64,000 nucleotides of DNA from Bacteroidales bacterium (GTDB lineage Bacteria; Bacteroidota; Bacteroidia; Bacteroidales; UBA932). How positions within the stretch are numbered: position 1 is the first letter of the stretch; each line of letters begins with the position of its first letter. Below are positions 8,663 through 17,313 of the stretch, in pieces. Under the pieces are notes generated by a model. The model did no database searches. It saw only the letters and a program-made list of their open reading frames with translations, and was not told where the DNA came from. Location: NCBI GenBank assembly GCA_020026355.1, contig JAHHQP010000008.1, positions 1 to 64,000 on the forward strand, written 5' to 3'. The position numbers and the translations under genes were made by a program.

Positions 8663-9703
8663 ATGGCGAAAGGATATCTACAGACAGATTCATTGTGCAG
8701 GGAACTGGTTTCCGATGCACGGGACAGACATTTCAAGCCGGTCTATCTGCTGATGGGGGAGGAACCTTATTATGTGGATATGGTCTGCGATGCCGTCATC
8801 CGCTATGCGCTGGATGAATCGGAGCGTGATTTCAACGAGCTGATCTGCTACGGCGCCGATGTGGATGCGGAGACGGTCGTCTCGAATGCCCGGAGATATC
8901 CGATGTTCGCGGAACGGCAGCTGGTGGTCGTGAAGGAGGCGCAGATGATGCGTGATCTGGAGGAACTGGCCGTCTATTGTACGGAGCCTCTGGATTCCAC
9001 GGTACTGGTCATTGCCATGCATGGTGCGAAGGCCGATAAACGGAAAGCCTTGTATAAGGCGGTTTCCAAGATCGGGGCTGTCGTGGATTCCGAACCGTTG
9101 CGGGATTACGAGATGCCGGACTGGATCATGGATCATTACCGGTCCCTCGGACTGGAGTTGCATCCGGACGGTGCGAACCTGCTGGCCGAGCATGCGGGCA
9201 CTGATCTGAACAAGATCGTGATCGAGACCCAGAAGATGCTGAAGAACATACCGGAAGGGCAGGTCAGGATCACGGCCGAGGATATCGGAAAGAATGTCGG
9301 AATCAGCCGCCAGTTCAGCATTTTCGAACTGACGAAGGAACTTTCCGCGAAGAATGCGCCGAAAGCGCTCAATATCGCCGCACATATCGGAGCGGCCGCG
9401 AAATTCGCCATGCCGATGGCGACAGGTGCCCTTTTCAATCATTTCAATCGAATTCTCAAGTACGAAGCCTTGCTGCTTTCTGATTCTTCGCCGTCACAGG
9501 CGACGAAGATCAAGGTGCTGGGCGTGAATCCTTATTTCATCCGGGAGTACGATCAGGCGGTTCGGAACTATCCGTTGAAGAAATGTATGGCGGTCATCGC
9601 CTTGATCCGGGATTACGACTACAAGGGAAAAGGTGGGGAAGCGGGAGAAGCGACTCCTGCGGAACTGCTGGTGGAACTGGTCGCCAGAATCGTGGATATT
9701 TAG
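8663..9703 (+). CDS. holA: DNA polymerase III subunit delta
   Basis: 346 residues with the RFC/HolA layout: a degenerate AAA+ N-terminal region beginning with KPVYLLMGEEPYYVD, a helical lid (SRQFSIFELTKELS, near residue 210) and a C-terminal collar domain. Delta opens the beta sliding clamp within the clamp loader in the cytoplasm. The start at ATG 8663 (MAKGYLQTD) is preferred over the GTG at 8657, which would lie within the presumed transcription start region. It has its own promoter nested in the preceding terminator and is followed 25 bp later by the ABC ATPase gene. Confidence 0.93.
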   Translation: MAKGYLQTDSLCRELVSDARDRHFKPVYLLMGEEPYYVDMVCDAVIRYALDESERDFNELICYGADVDAETVVSNARRYPMFAERQLVVVKEAQMMRDLEELAVYCTEPLDSTVLVIAMHGAKADKRKALYKAVSKIGAVVDSEPLRDYEMPDWIMDHYRSLGLELHPDGANLLAEHAGTDLNKIVIETQKMLKNIPEGQVRITAEDIGKNVGISRQFSIFELTKELSAKNAPKALNIAAHIGAAAKFAMPMATGALFNHFNRILKYEALLLSDSSPSQATKIKVLGVNPYFIREYDQAVRNYPLKKCMAVIALIRDYDYKGKGGEAGEATPAELLVELVARIVDI

Positions 9704-9728
9704 AAAACAACAGTAAATCAAGAAGATC

Positions 9729-10643
9729 ATGGGACTTATTGAATGCAGAAACGTCTCGAAGAGTTTCGGTGAGAAGGTTGCCTTGGACAATGTCTCCATT
9801 GACATTCCCAAGGGGAAGATTTTCGGCCTTCTGGGCCCGAACGGAGCCGGAAAGACGACGATGATCAGGATCATCAACAGGATCACGATTCCGAATGCGG
9901 GAGAAATCCTGTTCGATGGACATCGGATCACGCAGGAGGATGTGGCACGGATCGGCTATCTGCCGGAGGAGCGTGGACTCTACCGGAAGATGAAGGTCGG
10001 GGATCAGGCAATGTACCTGGCCCAGCTCAAGGGGATGACGGCCAAGGAGGCTGCCGCTGCCTTGAAGGAGTGGTTCGTCCGTTTCGGAATCGAGAACTGG
10101 TGGAACAAGAAGGTGGAAGAGCTTTCCAAGGGTATGGCGCAGAAGCTCCAGTTCATCACGACGGTGGTGCATAAGCCGTCTCTGCTCATCCTGGATGAAC
10201 CGTTCTCCGGTTTTGACCCGGTCAACGCTCAGGTGATCCGCGAGGAAATCCTCCGTCTGAAGGACGAAGGAGCGACCATCATCCTTTCCACCCATAACAT
10301 GGAATCCGTAGAGGAACTTTGCGACAACATTGCCTTGATCAACAAGTCTCATCTGGTGATTGCCGGAGGTGTGGATGAGATCCGTCGTAAATACGGTCAC
10401 AACAATGTCGAGCTGATCTACAGTTCCGCAGAGGCGCTGGTTCCTGCGGAGGGCGTCTTCTCCATCCTCAGCGACGGGGTGAACGGAGAGCGTCACGAGG
10501 CCGTGCTGGCCATCGCACCGGGAGCGGATGCGAATGCCGTTCTGTCTGCGGTCATCGCGCAGGGCGCAGCCGTGAATTCATTCAAGGAACTGATTCCGAG
10601 AATGAACGATATATTCATCAAATTGGTTACAGAGGGGGAATAG
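9729..10643 (+). CDS. ABC transporter ATP-binding protein (NatA-like)
   Basis: 304 residues. Walker A is GPNGAGKTT near residues 36-44, the signature is LSKGMAQKLQF, and Walker B is LLILDEPFSGFDP near residue 152, followed by the switch histidine in LSTHNME. The C-terminal ~80 residues form the accessory domain typical of NatA/DrrA-type exporters. It powers the permease encoded 3 bp downstream; the substrate is unknown (sodium, peptide or drug export are known for relatives). It acts at the cytoplasmic face of the inner membrane. Confidence 0.93.
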   Translation: MGLIECRNVSKSFGEKVALDNVSIDIPKGKIFGLLGPNGAGKTTMIRIINRITIPNAGEILFDGHRITQEDVARIGYLPEERGLYRKMKVGDQAMYLAQLKGMTAKEAAAALKEWFVRFGIENWWNKKVEELSKGMAQKLQFITTVVHKPSLLILDEPFSGFDPVNAQVIREEILRLKDEGATIILSTHNMESVEELCDNIALINKSHLVIAGGVDEIRRKYGHNNVELIYSSAEALVPAEGVFSILSDGVNGERHEAVLAIAPGADANAVLSAVIAQGAAVNSFKELIPRMNDIFIKLVTEGE

Positions 10644-10646
10644 CTT

Positions 10647-12047
10647 ATGAATCTGCATACTATCAACGTCATCATATCTAGAGAATATATGACCCGAGTC
10701 AAGAAGAAATCCTTCTTGCTCATCACTTTCCTCGGTCCGATCTTCTTTGCGGCCATCTGTGTCCTTCCGTCCTTGATCATGTTCCTGGCGGAAGAGGATC
10801 AGAGCAAGATCGCCGTCATCGATGAGACGCATCAGATCGTGCAGCGCCTGGAAAACACTTCTACGCTCGAGTTCCAGGATTTCAGCGAGGCTGACCTGGA
10901 TTCGCTGAAAGCGGAACTGGGAGAAGCCGGTCTGCAGGCGGTCCTGCATATCCAGACGCCGGAGGCCTGCAAGGGACGTACAGATACTTTGGCCTTGGGA
11001 AACGTTTCCGTCTATTCTGAGAAGCCGATCAGTGTGGACACGAAGGCAGCCATCAAGGGGGGCATCGATGAGATCATCGAGGAATACAACATCGGGAAAT
11101 CCGGTGTAGAGAATCTCGGAACGATCATGAAGTCGGTCAAGAGCAACGTTCCGATCTCCACTTTCACCTTGGGAGCGGACGGCAAGGCCGAAATTTCCTC
11201 TTCTGAAGTGTCCATGATGATTTCTCTCGTCCTGTCCATGATCATCTACATGTTCATCGCGATGTTCTCTGGCATGGTCATGCAGAGCGTGATCGAAGAG
11301 AAGTCCAGCCGTGTCGTGGAAGTGCTCGTCTCATCCGTGAAGGCGACGGAGCTGATGTTCGGCAAGATCATCGGTGTGGCCTGTGTGGCCTTGACCCAGT
11401 TCTTCCTGTGGGTGGCCTTGACCCTTGTACTGGTCGTCGGCATATCTTCTTTCGTCGGCTTCGATTCACTGATGGCCAGCGCCACCATGCAGACGGAGCA
11501 GATGACTCAGATGACGGCCGCGATGGGTGTGGATGCCGATACGGCAGCCATGAGTGTCATGAACATGCCGGAACTTCCTTCCGGAAATCAGGAAATGGTG
11601 GCTGTGGTATCTGCTCTGCAGAATTTCCCTTATCTGAAGACCATTCTCGCTTTCGTGGTGTACTTCATCTTAGGTTATCTGCTGTATGCTTCCTTCTTTG
11701 CGGCCATCGGTTCCGCAGTAGAGAACGAGGCCGATACGCAGCAGCTGCAGATTCCGGTGACGATTCCGTTGCTGATCGCCTTCTTCATCGCGTTCTATGC
11801 GTTCAAGGCACCGGATAGCGCTGTCGTGTTCTGGGGGTCCATCATTCCGTTCACTTCGCCGATCGTGATGCTGGCACGTATCCCGTTCGGGGTTCCGGGC
11901 TGGGAGATCGCCCTTTCGATCGCCCTGCTCCTCGTCACCTTCGTGCTCTGCGCCTGGGGCTCTGCGAAGATCTACAAGATCGGGATCCTGATGTTCGGCA
12001 AGAAGACGACTTTCAAGGAACTGTGGAAATGGTTGAAAATGAAATGA
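10647..12047 (+). CDS. ABC-2 type permease (NatB-like)
   Basis: 466 residues. One N-terminal transmembrane segment (FLLITFLGPIFFAAICVLP) is followed by a large extracytoplasmic domain of ~150 residues, and then by about five to six C-terminal membrane segments, including the conserved EEKSSRVVEVLVSSVKATELMFGKI loop region of the NatB/YhaP type (ABC2_membrane_3). It is the membrane partner of the ATPase just upstream. A methionine-rich extracytoplasmic stretch near residues 275-315 (MQTEQMTQMTAAMG) is unusual but without clear meaning. The following secreted nucleotidase gene begins 10 bp later, so all may share a transcript. Confidence 0.92.
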   Translation: MNLHTINVIISREYMTRVKKKSFLLITFLGPIFFAAICVLPSLIMFLAEEDQSKIAVIDETHQIVQRLENTSTLEFQDFSEADLDSLKAELGEAGLQAVLHIQTPEACKGRTDTLALGNVSVYSEKPISVDTKAAIKGGIDEIIEEYNIGKSGVENLGTIMKSVKSNVPISTFTLGADGKAEISSSEVSMMISLVLSMIIYMFIAMFSGMVMQSVIEEKSSRVVEVLVSSVKATELMFGKIIGVACVALTQFFLWVALTLVLVVGISSFVGFDSLMASATMQTEQMTQMTAAMGVDADTAAMSVMNMPELPSGNQEMVAVVSALQNFPYLKTILAFVVYFILGYLLYASFFAAIGSAVENEADTQQLQIPVTIPLLIAFFIAFYAFKAPDSAVVFWGSIIPFTSPIVMLARIPFGVPGWEIALSIALLLVTFVLCAWGSAKIYKIGILMFGKKTTFKELWKWLKMK

Positions 12048-12057
12048 TTTCAGGAAA

Positions 12058-12894
12058 ATGAAAATAAGAAGAACAGTAATTGCGGCGGTGCTGGTCCTGC
12101 TGACCATGAGTCTTGCTGCGCAGAATGTGGAGTCCAGCTGGAAAAAGACGGTCATGGACGGTTCCCGTACCGGATGCGTCGCTCCGAACAAGGAGAATGT
12201 GAAGGAAGCTTTAGGCTACATCAAGGGTGGACGTTACCATGCTCCTTCCGGCAGGGTCTATGGAAAGAATACGGCGACCTACAGAGCTGCCAAGGCCGTG
12301 ATTGCCGCACAGCCGGCAATGGCCAGGGTAAAGGATGTCATCGGCCATGCTTCGATGACGATGGAAAAGGATTATCCGGAAAGTGCGCTTTCCAACTGGT
12401 TCATCGATATCGTCATGGCTTCCGTAGAGGAGCTGTCCGGCAAGAAGGTGGATATCGGAGTCGGCAACTTCGGCGGAATCCGTTCCTATATTCCAGAAGG
12501 AGATATCATTCTGGATGATATGCTGTCCATGTTCCCGTTCCGTAATCAGATCGTCTATGTCCGTCATAAAGGCAGTACGATCCGCCAATGGCTCGAGTGG
12601 ATGGCCGCAACTCGCTTCCAGGTGCTCGGAGGCGTGGAAGTCGTTGCGGAGGATGGAAAACTGGTGTCCGCGAAGATCGGCGGAGAACCGCTTCAGGATG
12701 ACAAGGAATACGGCATGGCGACCATCTCCTTCCTGCTGCATGGCGGAGACGACCTCCGTATGGCGGATGGAGCGCTGGAAGTGCAGCCTTTCGAGGTGAA
12801 CATCATTGATGTCATTCTCAAGCATGTTTATGCGGAAACCGCTGCAGGACGTCCGATCTGCTATCATGAGGACGGTCGTGTGGTGATCAGATAA
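12058..12894 (+). CDS. Secreted 5'-nucleotidase C-terminal-domain protein
   Basis: 278 residues with an N-terminal signal peptide (hydrophobic AAVLVLLTMSLAAQ, cleavage likely before N22). The mature part matches only the substrate-binding C-terminal domain of UshA-type 5'-nucleotidases: GNFGGIRSYIPEGDI near residues 138-152, then MFPFRNQIVYV and FLLHGGDDL. The metal-binding catalytic domain is missing here and is encoded by the next gene, 15 bp downstream, so the two probably form a split periplasmic nucleotidase. The order is reversed compared with the domain order in fused enzymes. A fused paralogue lies at 24759-26498. Confidence 0.88.
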   Translation: MKIRRTVIAAVLVLLTMSLAAQNVESSWKKTVMDGSRTGCVAPNKENVKEALGYIKGGRYHAPSGRVYGKNTATYRAAKAVIAAQPAMARVKDVIGHASMTMEKDYPESALSNWFIDIVMASVEELSGKKVDIGVGNFGGIRSYIPEGDIILDDMLSMFPFRNQIVYVRHKGSTIRQWLEWMAATRFQVLGGVEVVAEDGKLVSAKIGGEPLQDDKEYGMATISFLLHGGDDLRMADGALEVQPFEVNIIDVILKHVYAETAAGRPICYHEDGRVVIR

Positions 12895-12909
12895 TCAAAC
12901 CGGAAAGTC

Positions 12910-13737
12910 ATGAAAAGAATTCTATATGTATTTATCGCGCTGGTGCTGGCGCTTCCTGTTTCAGCCCAGAAAAGATTGACCATCATTCATCTGAACGATA
13001 CGCACAGTCACATCGATCCGCAGCGTTCCGGAGTGAAGAAGGGACAGGGCGGTGTCATCGAACAGGCTGCCTTCATCGACAGTGTCAGGACGGCGGACGG
13101 CCGCAGGAACGTTCTGCTGCTCCATGCCGGAGATTTCGGGCAGGGCACTTCTTATTTCACGGAACTGAACGGCAATATCGAGATCGAAGTCCTCAATGCT
13201 TTCCGTCCGGATGCCGTCTGTCTGGGAAATCATGAGTTCGACAACGGTGTCGTCGAACTGGCCAGGAGACTTTCTGATCTGGACGCTCCTGTGCTTTGTG
13301 CCAATTATTCTTTCGAGGGAACTCCTCTGGAGGGTCTGGTGGAACCTTATGCCATCGTCCGTAAGGCCGGTTACAAGATCGGCATCATCGGATTGCTGAC
13401 CGATGTGACCAAGGTGGTGGATCAGTCGGTCGCCGCGAACATGAAGTATCTGGATCCGGTGGTGGTCGCCGAAGAGTATGCGGCCTATCTGAAGACGGTC
13501 AAGAAATGTGATCTGGTCATCGCTTTGACCCATATCGGTCATGACGAGAGTACGGGACCGGACAATGATCTTGCACTGGCCCGCAAGTCGCACAGCATCG
13601 ATATCGTGGTCGGAGGTCATTCTCATACTTTCCTGGAGGATCAGACCTTGGTCGGCAATGCAGACGGGGTGAAGGTTCCTGTCGTGCAGGATGGTTGCTG
13701 GGGATTGGAGATGGGACTGATGTACGTCACGAAATAG
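12910..13737 (+). CDS. Secreted metallophosphatase (5'-nucleotidase N-terminal domain)
   Basis: 275 residues with a signal peptide (LYVFIALVLALPVSA). The calcineurin-like metallophosphatase motifs are all present: HLNDTHSH, LLHAGDFGQG, CLGNHEFDNG, the later ALTHIG and GGHSHT. The 5'-nucleotidase C-terminal substrate domain is absent and is supplied by the preceding gene. Expected role: hydrolysis of nucleotides or related phosphoesters in the periplasm using two metal ions, feeding nucleoside and phosphate salvage. The gene ends at a strong bidirectional terminator. Confidence 0.9.
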   Translation: MKRILYVFIALVLALPVSAQKRLTIIHLNDTHSHIDPQRSGVKKGQGGVIEQAAFIDSVRTADGRRNVLLLHAGDFGQGTSYFTELNGNIEIEVLNAFRPDAVCLGNHEFDNGVVELARRLSDLDAPVLCANYSFEGTPLEGLVEPYAIVRKAGYKIGIIGLLTDVTKVVDQSVAANMKYLDPVVVAEEYAAYLKTVKKCDLVIALTHIGHDESTGPDNDLALARKSHSIDIVVGGHSHTFLEDQTLVGNADGVKVPVVQDGCWGLEMGLMYVTK

Positions 13738-13754
13738 TTGCCGTGACGGCATGT

Positions 13755-13801
13755 CGATAGAAAAGAGGGTTCAGTTCTGAACTGAACCCTCTTTTCTATC
13801 G
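13755..13801. terminator. Bidirectional terminator: perfect 23-bp inverted repeat
   Basis: Positions 13755-13777 and 13779-13801 are perfect reverse complements around a single T. The arms include an A4 tract and its T4 partner, so it can end transcription from both the nucleotidase unit and the convergent yicC gene. Confidence 0.9.
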
Positions 13802-13814
13802 TTTGTGTCTTTCT

Positions 13815-14702
13815 CTAAAGGATGTTGAGTGACTGTTCCTTGATCTTTTCCAGTTCGTCCTTCATCTTGACCACGAGTTTCTGGATTTCGTTGTGGTTCG
13901 CTTTGGAACCGGTAGTGTTGATCTCACGTCCCATTTCCTGAGCGATGAAGCCTAATTTCTTGCCCGGGAACGGATCGTTCTCGATGGTTTCCAGGAAATA
14001 GCGGCAGTGCTGGCGGAGACGGACTTTTTCTTCATTGATGTCGAGTTTCTCGATGTAGAAGATCATTTCCTGCTCGAGACGGCTCTGGTCCGGCTCCAGC
14101 TGAAGTTCGGCGAAACGGTTGAGGATCTTCTCGCGGATGGCTTCCGTGCGCTCTTTCTCGTATTTCTCGACTTCTGCGGAATAGGACTGGATTCTGGCAA
14201 CCTTGTCGGTCACGTCCTTGTAGAGGACAGCACCTTCCTGGGCTCGGAAACGGTTGATGTCTTCGAGGGCTTCATCGAAGCATCGGTCGACCAGCGTCCA
14301 GTTCTCTTCGTTGATGATTTCCTGCTTCTTGGTCTCGAACACGTCCGGGAGACGGAGAATGGCCGGGAGAAGATGGTCTGCATCAGCGGTGCCGTAAGGG
14401 GCGCTGGCGATCTTCTTATTGATTTCTTCCAGCTGTTTCCAGTAAGAAAGTACGATATCTTTGTTTATCTGTTTCGCGGCTTCTTCCGCCTTGGCTTCAA
14501 AAGTAAGGAACACGTCGATGTTTCCTCGCTGGAGGGCATTCGCGATCTTCTGTCTTATCGCAAGTTCCTTGTCTTTCGGAAGAAGGGAGGATTTGATGGC
14601 TATGTCGGCGGTCTTGCCGTTGAGTGATCTTATTTCCACGGTGAGTTTTCCTGCTTCGAGGACGGCCTCTGCCTTGCCGTATCCAGTCATTGATTTGATC
14701 AT
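13815..14702 (-). CDS. YicC/YloC-family endoribonuclease
   Basis: 295 residues, standard length. The N-terminus MIKSMTGYGKAEA and the C-terminal RLRQHCRYFLETIE and NTTGSKANHNEIQKLVVKMKDELEKIKEQ are strong hallmarks. YicC proteins are metal-dependent endoribonucleases involved in RNA turnover and, in E. coli, in decay of certain small RNAs. The gene is single, divergent from glnS, with a -7 box (TATTTTTG on the minus strand) 28 nt upstream of the ATG. Confidence 0.95.
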   Translation of the reverse strand: MIKSMTGYGKAEAVLEAGKLTVEIRSLNGKTADIAIKSSLLPKDKELAIRQKIANALQRGNIDVFLTFEAKAEEAAKQINKDIVLSYWKQLEEINKKIASAPYGTADADHLLPAILRLPDVFETKKQEIINEENWTLVDRCFDEALEDINRFRAQEGAVLYKDVTDKVARIQSYSAEVEKYEKERTEAIREKILNRFAELQLEPDQSRLEQEMIFYIEKLDINEEKVRLRQHCRYFLETIENDPFPGKKLGFIAQEMGREINTTGSKANHNEIQKLVVKMKDELEKIKEQSLNIL

Positions 14703-14730
14703 TTTCCTGTAATTTGGGTTTTTGATAGCA

Positions 14731-14738
14731 CAAAAATA
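14731..14738 (-). promoter_or_regulatory. Promoter -7 box for yicC
   Basis: Minus-strand TATTTTTG, 28 nt upstream of the yicC ATG, back to back with the glnS box. Confidence 0.5.
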
Positions 14739-14750
14739 CTAATTAATCTT

Positions 14751-14758
14751 TATATTTG
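14751..14758 (+). promoter_or_regulatory. Promoter -7 box for glnS
   Basis: TATATTTG, 46 nt before the glnS ATG. The nearest TTTG (14721-14724) is 26 nt away, too far for a standard -33. Confidence 0.55.
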
Positions 14759-14804
14759 TAAGTTTATTGGACAATATCAATAGATTATAAAAATCAACAT
14801 AGAT

Positions 14805-16475
14805 ATGGAAGAACTGAACAAAGAGGTCGAAGAGACCCGCAACCTTAATTTCCTTGAGGAAATCATCGAGAAAGATCTGGCTGAAGGCAAGTGTGATCAC
14901 ATCCAGACCCGTTTCCCACCTGAACCGAACGGCTATCTTCACATCGGGCATGCGAAGAGCATCTGCATCAATTTCGGTCTTGCGAAGAAATATGGCGGAA
15001 AGACGAATCTTCGCTTCGATGATACCAACCCTGTCAAGGAGGATACCGAATATGTCGATTCCATCAAGGAAGACATTCATTGGCTCGGTTTCGATTGGGA
15101 TCAGGAAAGGTATGCTTCCGACTATTTCGATCAGCTCTATGAATGGGCTGAGGAAATGATCAGGAAAGGTCTGGCTTATGTCGATGATCAGACTCAGGAG
15201 GAAATCCGTGCAGGTCGTGGTACCGTTCAGACTCCAGGTGTCGAAAGCCCGTACAGGAACCGTTCTGTAGAGGAGAATCTGAAGCTCTTCCGCGAAATGA
15301 GGGACGGAAAATATGCTGACGGCGAGAAAGTGCTCCGTGCGAAGATCGACATGGCGCATCCGAACATGCTGTTCCGTGACCCGCTCATGTATCGTATCGT
15401 GCATGCACATCACCACAGAACCGGTGACAAGTGGTGCATCTATCCGATGTATGACTTCGCCCATGGCCAGAGTGACAGCATCGAACACATCACCCATTCC
15501 ATCTGTACGCTCGAGTTCGATGTCCACAGACCGCTCTACGACTGGTTCATCGAGAAGCTGGGCATCTTCCCGTCCCATCAGTACGAGTTCGCGAGATTGA
15601 ACCTCACCTATACCGTGATGTCCAAGCGTAAATTGCTGGAACTGGTGAAGAACCATTATGTCAGCGGCTGGGATGACCCTCGTATGCCGACTATCTGCGG
15701 TATCCGCCGTAGGGGTTACACACCGGAATCCATCCGTATGTTCGCCGAGAAGGTGGGTGTGGCCAAGAGAGAGCAGCTCATTGACCTTCAGCTGATGGAG
15801 TGGTGCGTCCGTCAGGACCTTAATGAACGTTCCAACCGTTATATGGTCGTGCAGGATCCGGTCAAGGTGACCATCACCAACTGGGAGCCGGGAAAGGTAG
15901 AATGGTTCGACGCTCCGTTGAATCCGGCAGATCCGGAAGGTCCTTCCCGCAAAGTGCCTTTCTCCGGAGAAGTCTATATCGACCGCAACGACTTCATGGA
16001 GGAGCCGCCTAAGAAATATTTCCGTCTCAAACCGGACGGTGAGGTGCGTCTGAAATATACCTACATCGTCAAGTGTGAGGAAGTGGTGAAAGATGCCGAG
16101 GGCAACATCATCGAGATCAGATGTACTTATGATCCGACTTCAAGACCGGGTGCAGGAGAATGGCGGAAAGTCAAAGGTACGATCCACTGGGTTTCTGCCG
16201 CTCATGCGAGGGAACTGGAACTCCGTATCTACGATAAGCTCTTCACCGAGGCGCAGATGGGTAATATCCCGGAAGGTGTCGATTACAAGAAATATCTGAA
16301 TCCGGACTCTCTGGTCATCAGCAAGGGCTGGGCAGAGCCGGCTCTTCTCGAGGATCAATCCGGCATCGCCGTACAGTTCGAGCGTGTCGGTTATTTCTTC
16401 AAGGATCCGGATTCCACTCCTGATCATTTCGTATTCAACAAGACGACCGCATTGAAAGATTCTTTCAAGTTCTAG
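14805..16475 (+). CDS. glnS: Glutaminyl-tRNA synthetase
   Basis: 556 residues, the bacterial GlnRS length. The HIGH motif lies in PPEPNGYLHIGHAKSI near residue 39 and the KMSKS equivalent in VMSKRKL near residue 272. The PPEPNGYLH form with E marks GlnRS rather than GluRS. Charges tRNA-Gln directly with glutamine, so this organism need not rely on transamidation for Gln. The C-terminal two beta-barrels for anticodon recognition are complete. The next gene starts 2 nt after the stop, suggesting an operon with the sensor-like protein and the helicase. Confidence 0.96.
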   Translation: MEELNKEVEETRNLNFLEEIIEKDLAEGKCDHIQTRFPPEPNGYLHIGHAKSICINFGLAKKYGGKTNLRFDDTNPVKEDTEYVDSIKEDIHWLGFDWDQERYASDYFDQLYEWAEEMIRKGLAYVDDQTQEEIRAGRGTVQTPGVESPYRNRSVEENLKLFREMRDGKYADGEKVLRAKIDMAHPNMLFRDPLMYRIVHAHHHRTGDKWCIYPMYDFAHGQSDSIEHITHSICTLEFDVHRPLYDWFIEKLGIFPSHQYEFARLNLTYTVMSKRKLLELVKNHYVSGWDDPRMPTICGIRRRGYTPESIRMFAEKVGVAKREQLIDLQLMEWCVRQDLNERSNRYMVVQDPVKVTITNWEPGKVEWFDAPLNPADPEGPSRKVPFSGEVYIDRNDFMEEPPKKYFRLKPDGEVRLKYTYIVKCEEVVKDAEGNIIEIRCTYDPTSRPGAGEWRKVKGTIHWVSAAHARELELRIYDKLFTEAQMGNIPEGVDYKKYLNPDSLVISKGWAEPALLEDQSGIAVQFERVGYFFKDPDSTPDHFVFNKTTALKDSFKF

Positions 16476-16477
16476 AA

Positions 16478-17311
16478 ATGAATGTTGTAGGGAAAAATAA
16501 AGCGAAGCCATCAATGAAGACGAAGATCTGGTGGGCGCTTTCGTCCATCACCTGCATCCTCGTCTTGTCGAGTGTCATCTCCATCATCGAGTACGATAGG
16601 GTCAGTTCTTCCGTTTCGGCCCTGATCAATGAAGATGTGTCAGCGCTCAGACAGATCAAGCGGCTGGAGAATAAGGCGGAACAGTATAATCTCAATGTGC
16701 TGGAAGCCATCAAGCTCAATGATTCTGCGGTGCTGGAAGTCCCTCATGAAAGCGACAGTTGCGCTGCTGCCATACAGTCTTATGTGCAGCAGCTTTCTCC
16801 GGTCGCAGAGGTGGATTCTGTCCTGATCGCCTTCAATGCCTGCACGGGTGCCTACCATGATCTGGCCTATACCGGCATCAGGAAAACGGGAAGTCTGGAG
16901 AAATGGTATAAGACGGACTTCCGCCCTCACTTCGATGAGTTCCAGCATCAGGTCAAGGTGGTTGACGTGCAGCTGTATGAACGCTTGAACATCCATTCGG
17001 CCAGTTTCCAGGATGCTTTCTACAGGAGCATCGTTCCGGGAATGGTCGCATTGGCTTCCGGTCTTGTCCTGGTCTTCCTGCTGGGCTATTTCTTCCTGTC
17101 CTACTATGTCCATCCGATCTATAAGATGCTGAACGCATTGGAGGCTTACTCCAAGCTCGGCCGCATGTACAACTGCAAGTTTGAAGGTGATGATCAGCTG
17201 GCTGAACTCAATGCTGAGGTCGCGGATCTTGTAGAGGAAAACTTTACTTTGAAGAAAAGACTCAAATCCTGTCAGGTCAGCCTTAAGGAAGAAGCGGAGA
17301 AGCGGAGCTGA
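16478..17311 (+). CDS. Two-TM sensor-like membrane protein, no output domain
   Basis: 277 residues. First membrane helix at about 16-38 (WWALSSITCILVLSSVISII), an extracytoplasmic helical domain of ~150 residues, a second helix at about 188-210 (ALASGLVLVFLLGYFF), then a cytoplasmic HAMP-like/coiled-coil tail (LAELNAEVADLVEENFTLK). This is the layout of a chemoreceptor or histidine-kinase sensor (four-helix-bundle type), but no kinase, methyl-accepting or cyclase domain follows. It may be a scaffold or a sensor that works with a partner. It is squeezed between glnS (2 nt) and the helicase (2 nt), so it is almost certainly co-transcribed. Function unknown. Confidence 0.7.
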   Translation: MNVVGKNKAKPSMKTKIWWALSSITCILVLSSVISIIEYDRVSSSVSALINEDVSALRQIKRLENKAEQYNLNVLEAIKLNDSAVLEVPHESDSCAAAIQSYVQQLSPVAEVDSVLIAFNACTGAYHDLAYTGIRKTGSLEKWYKTDFRPHFDEFQHQVKVVDVQLYERLNIHSASFQDAFYRSIVPGMVALASGLVLVFLLGYFFLSYYVHPIYKMLNALEAYSKLGRMYNCKFEGDDQLAELNAEVADLVEENFTLKKRLKSCQVSLKEEAEKRS

Positions 17312-17313
17312 TC

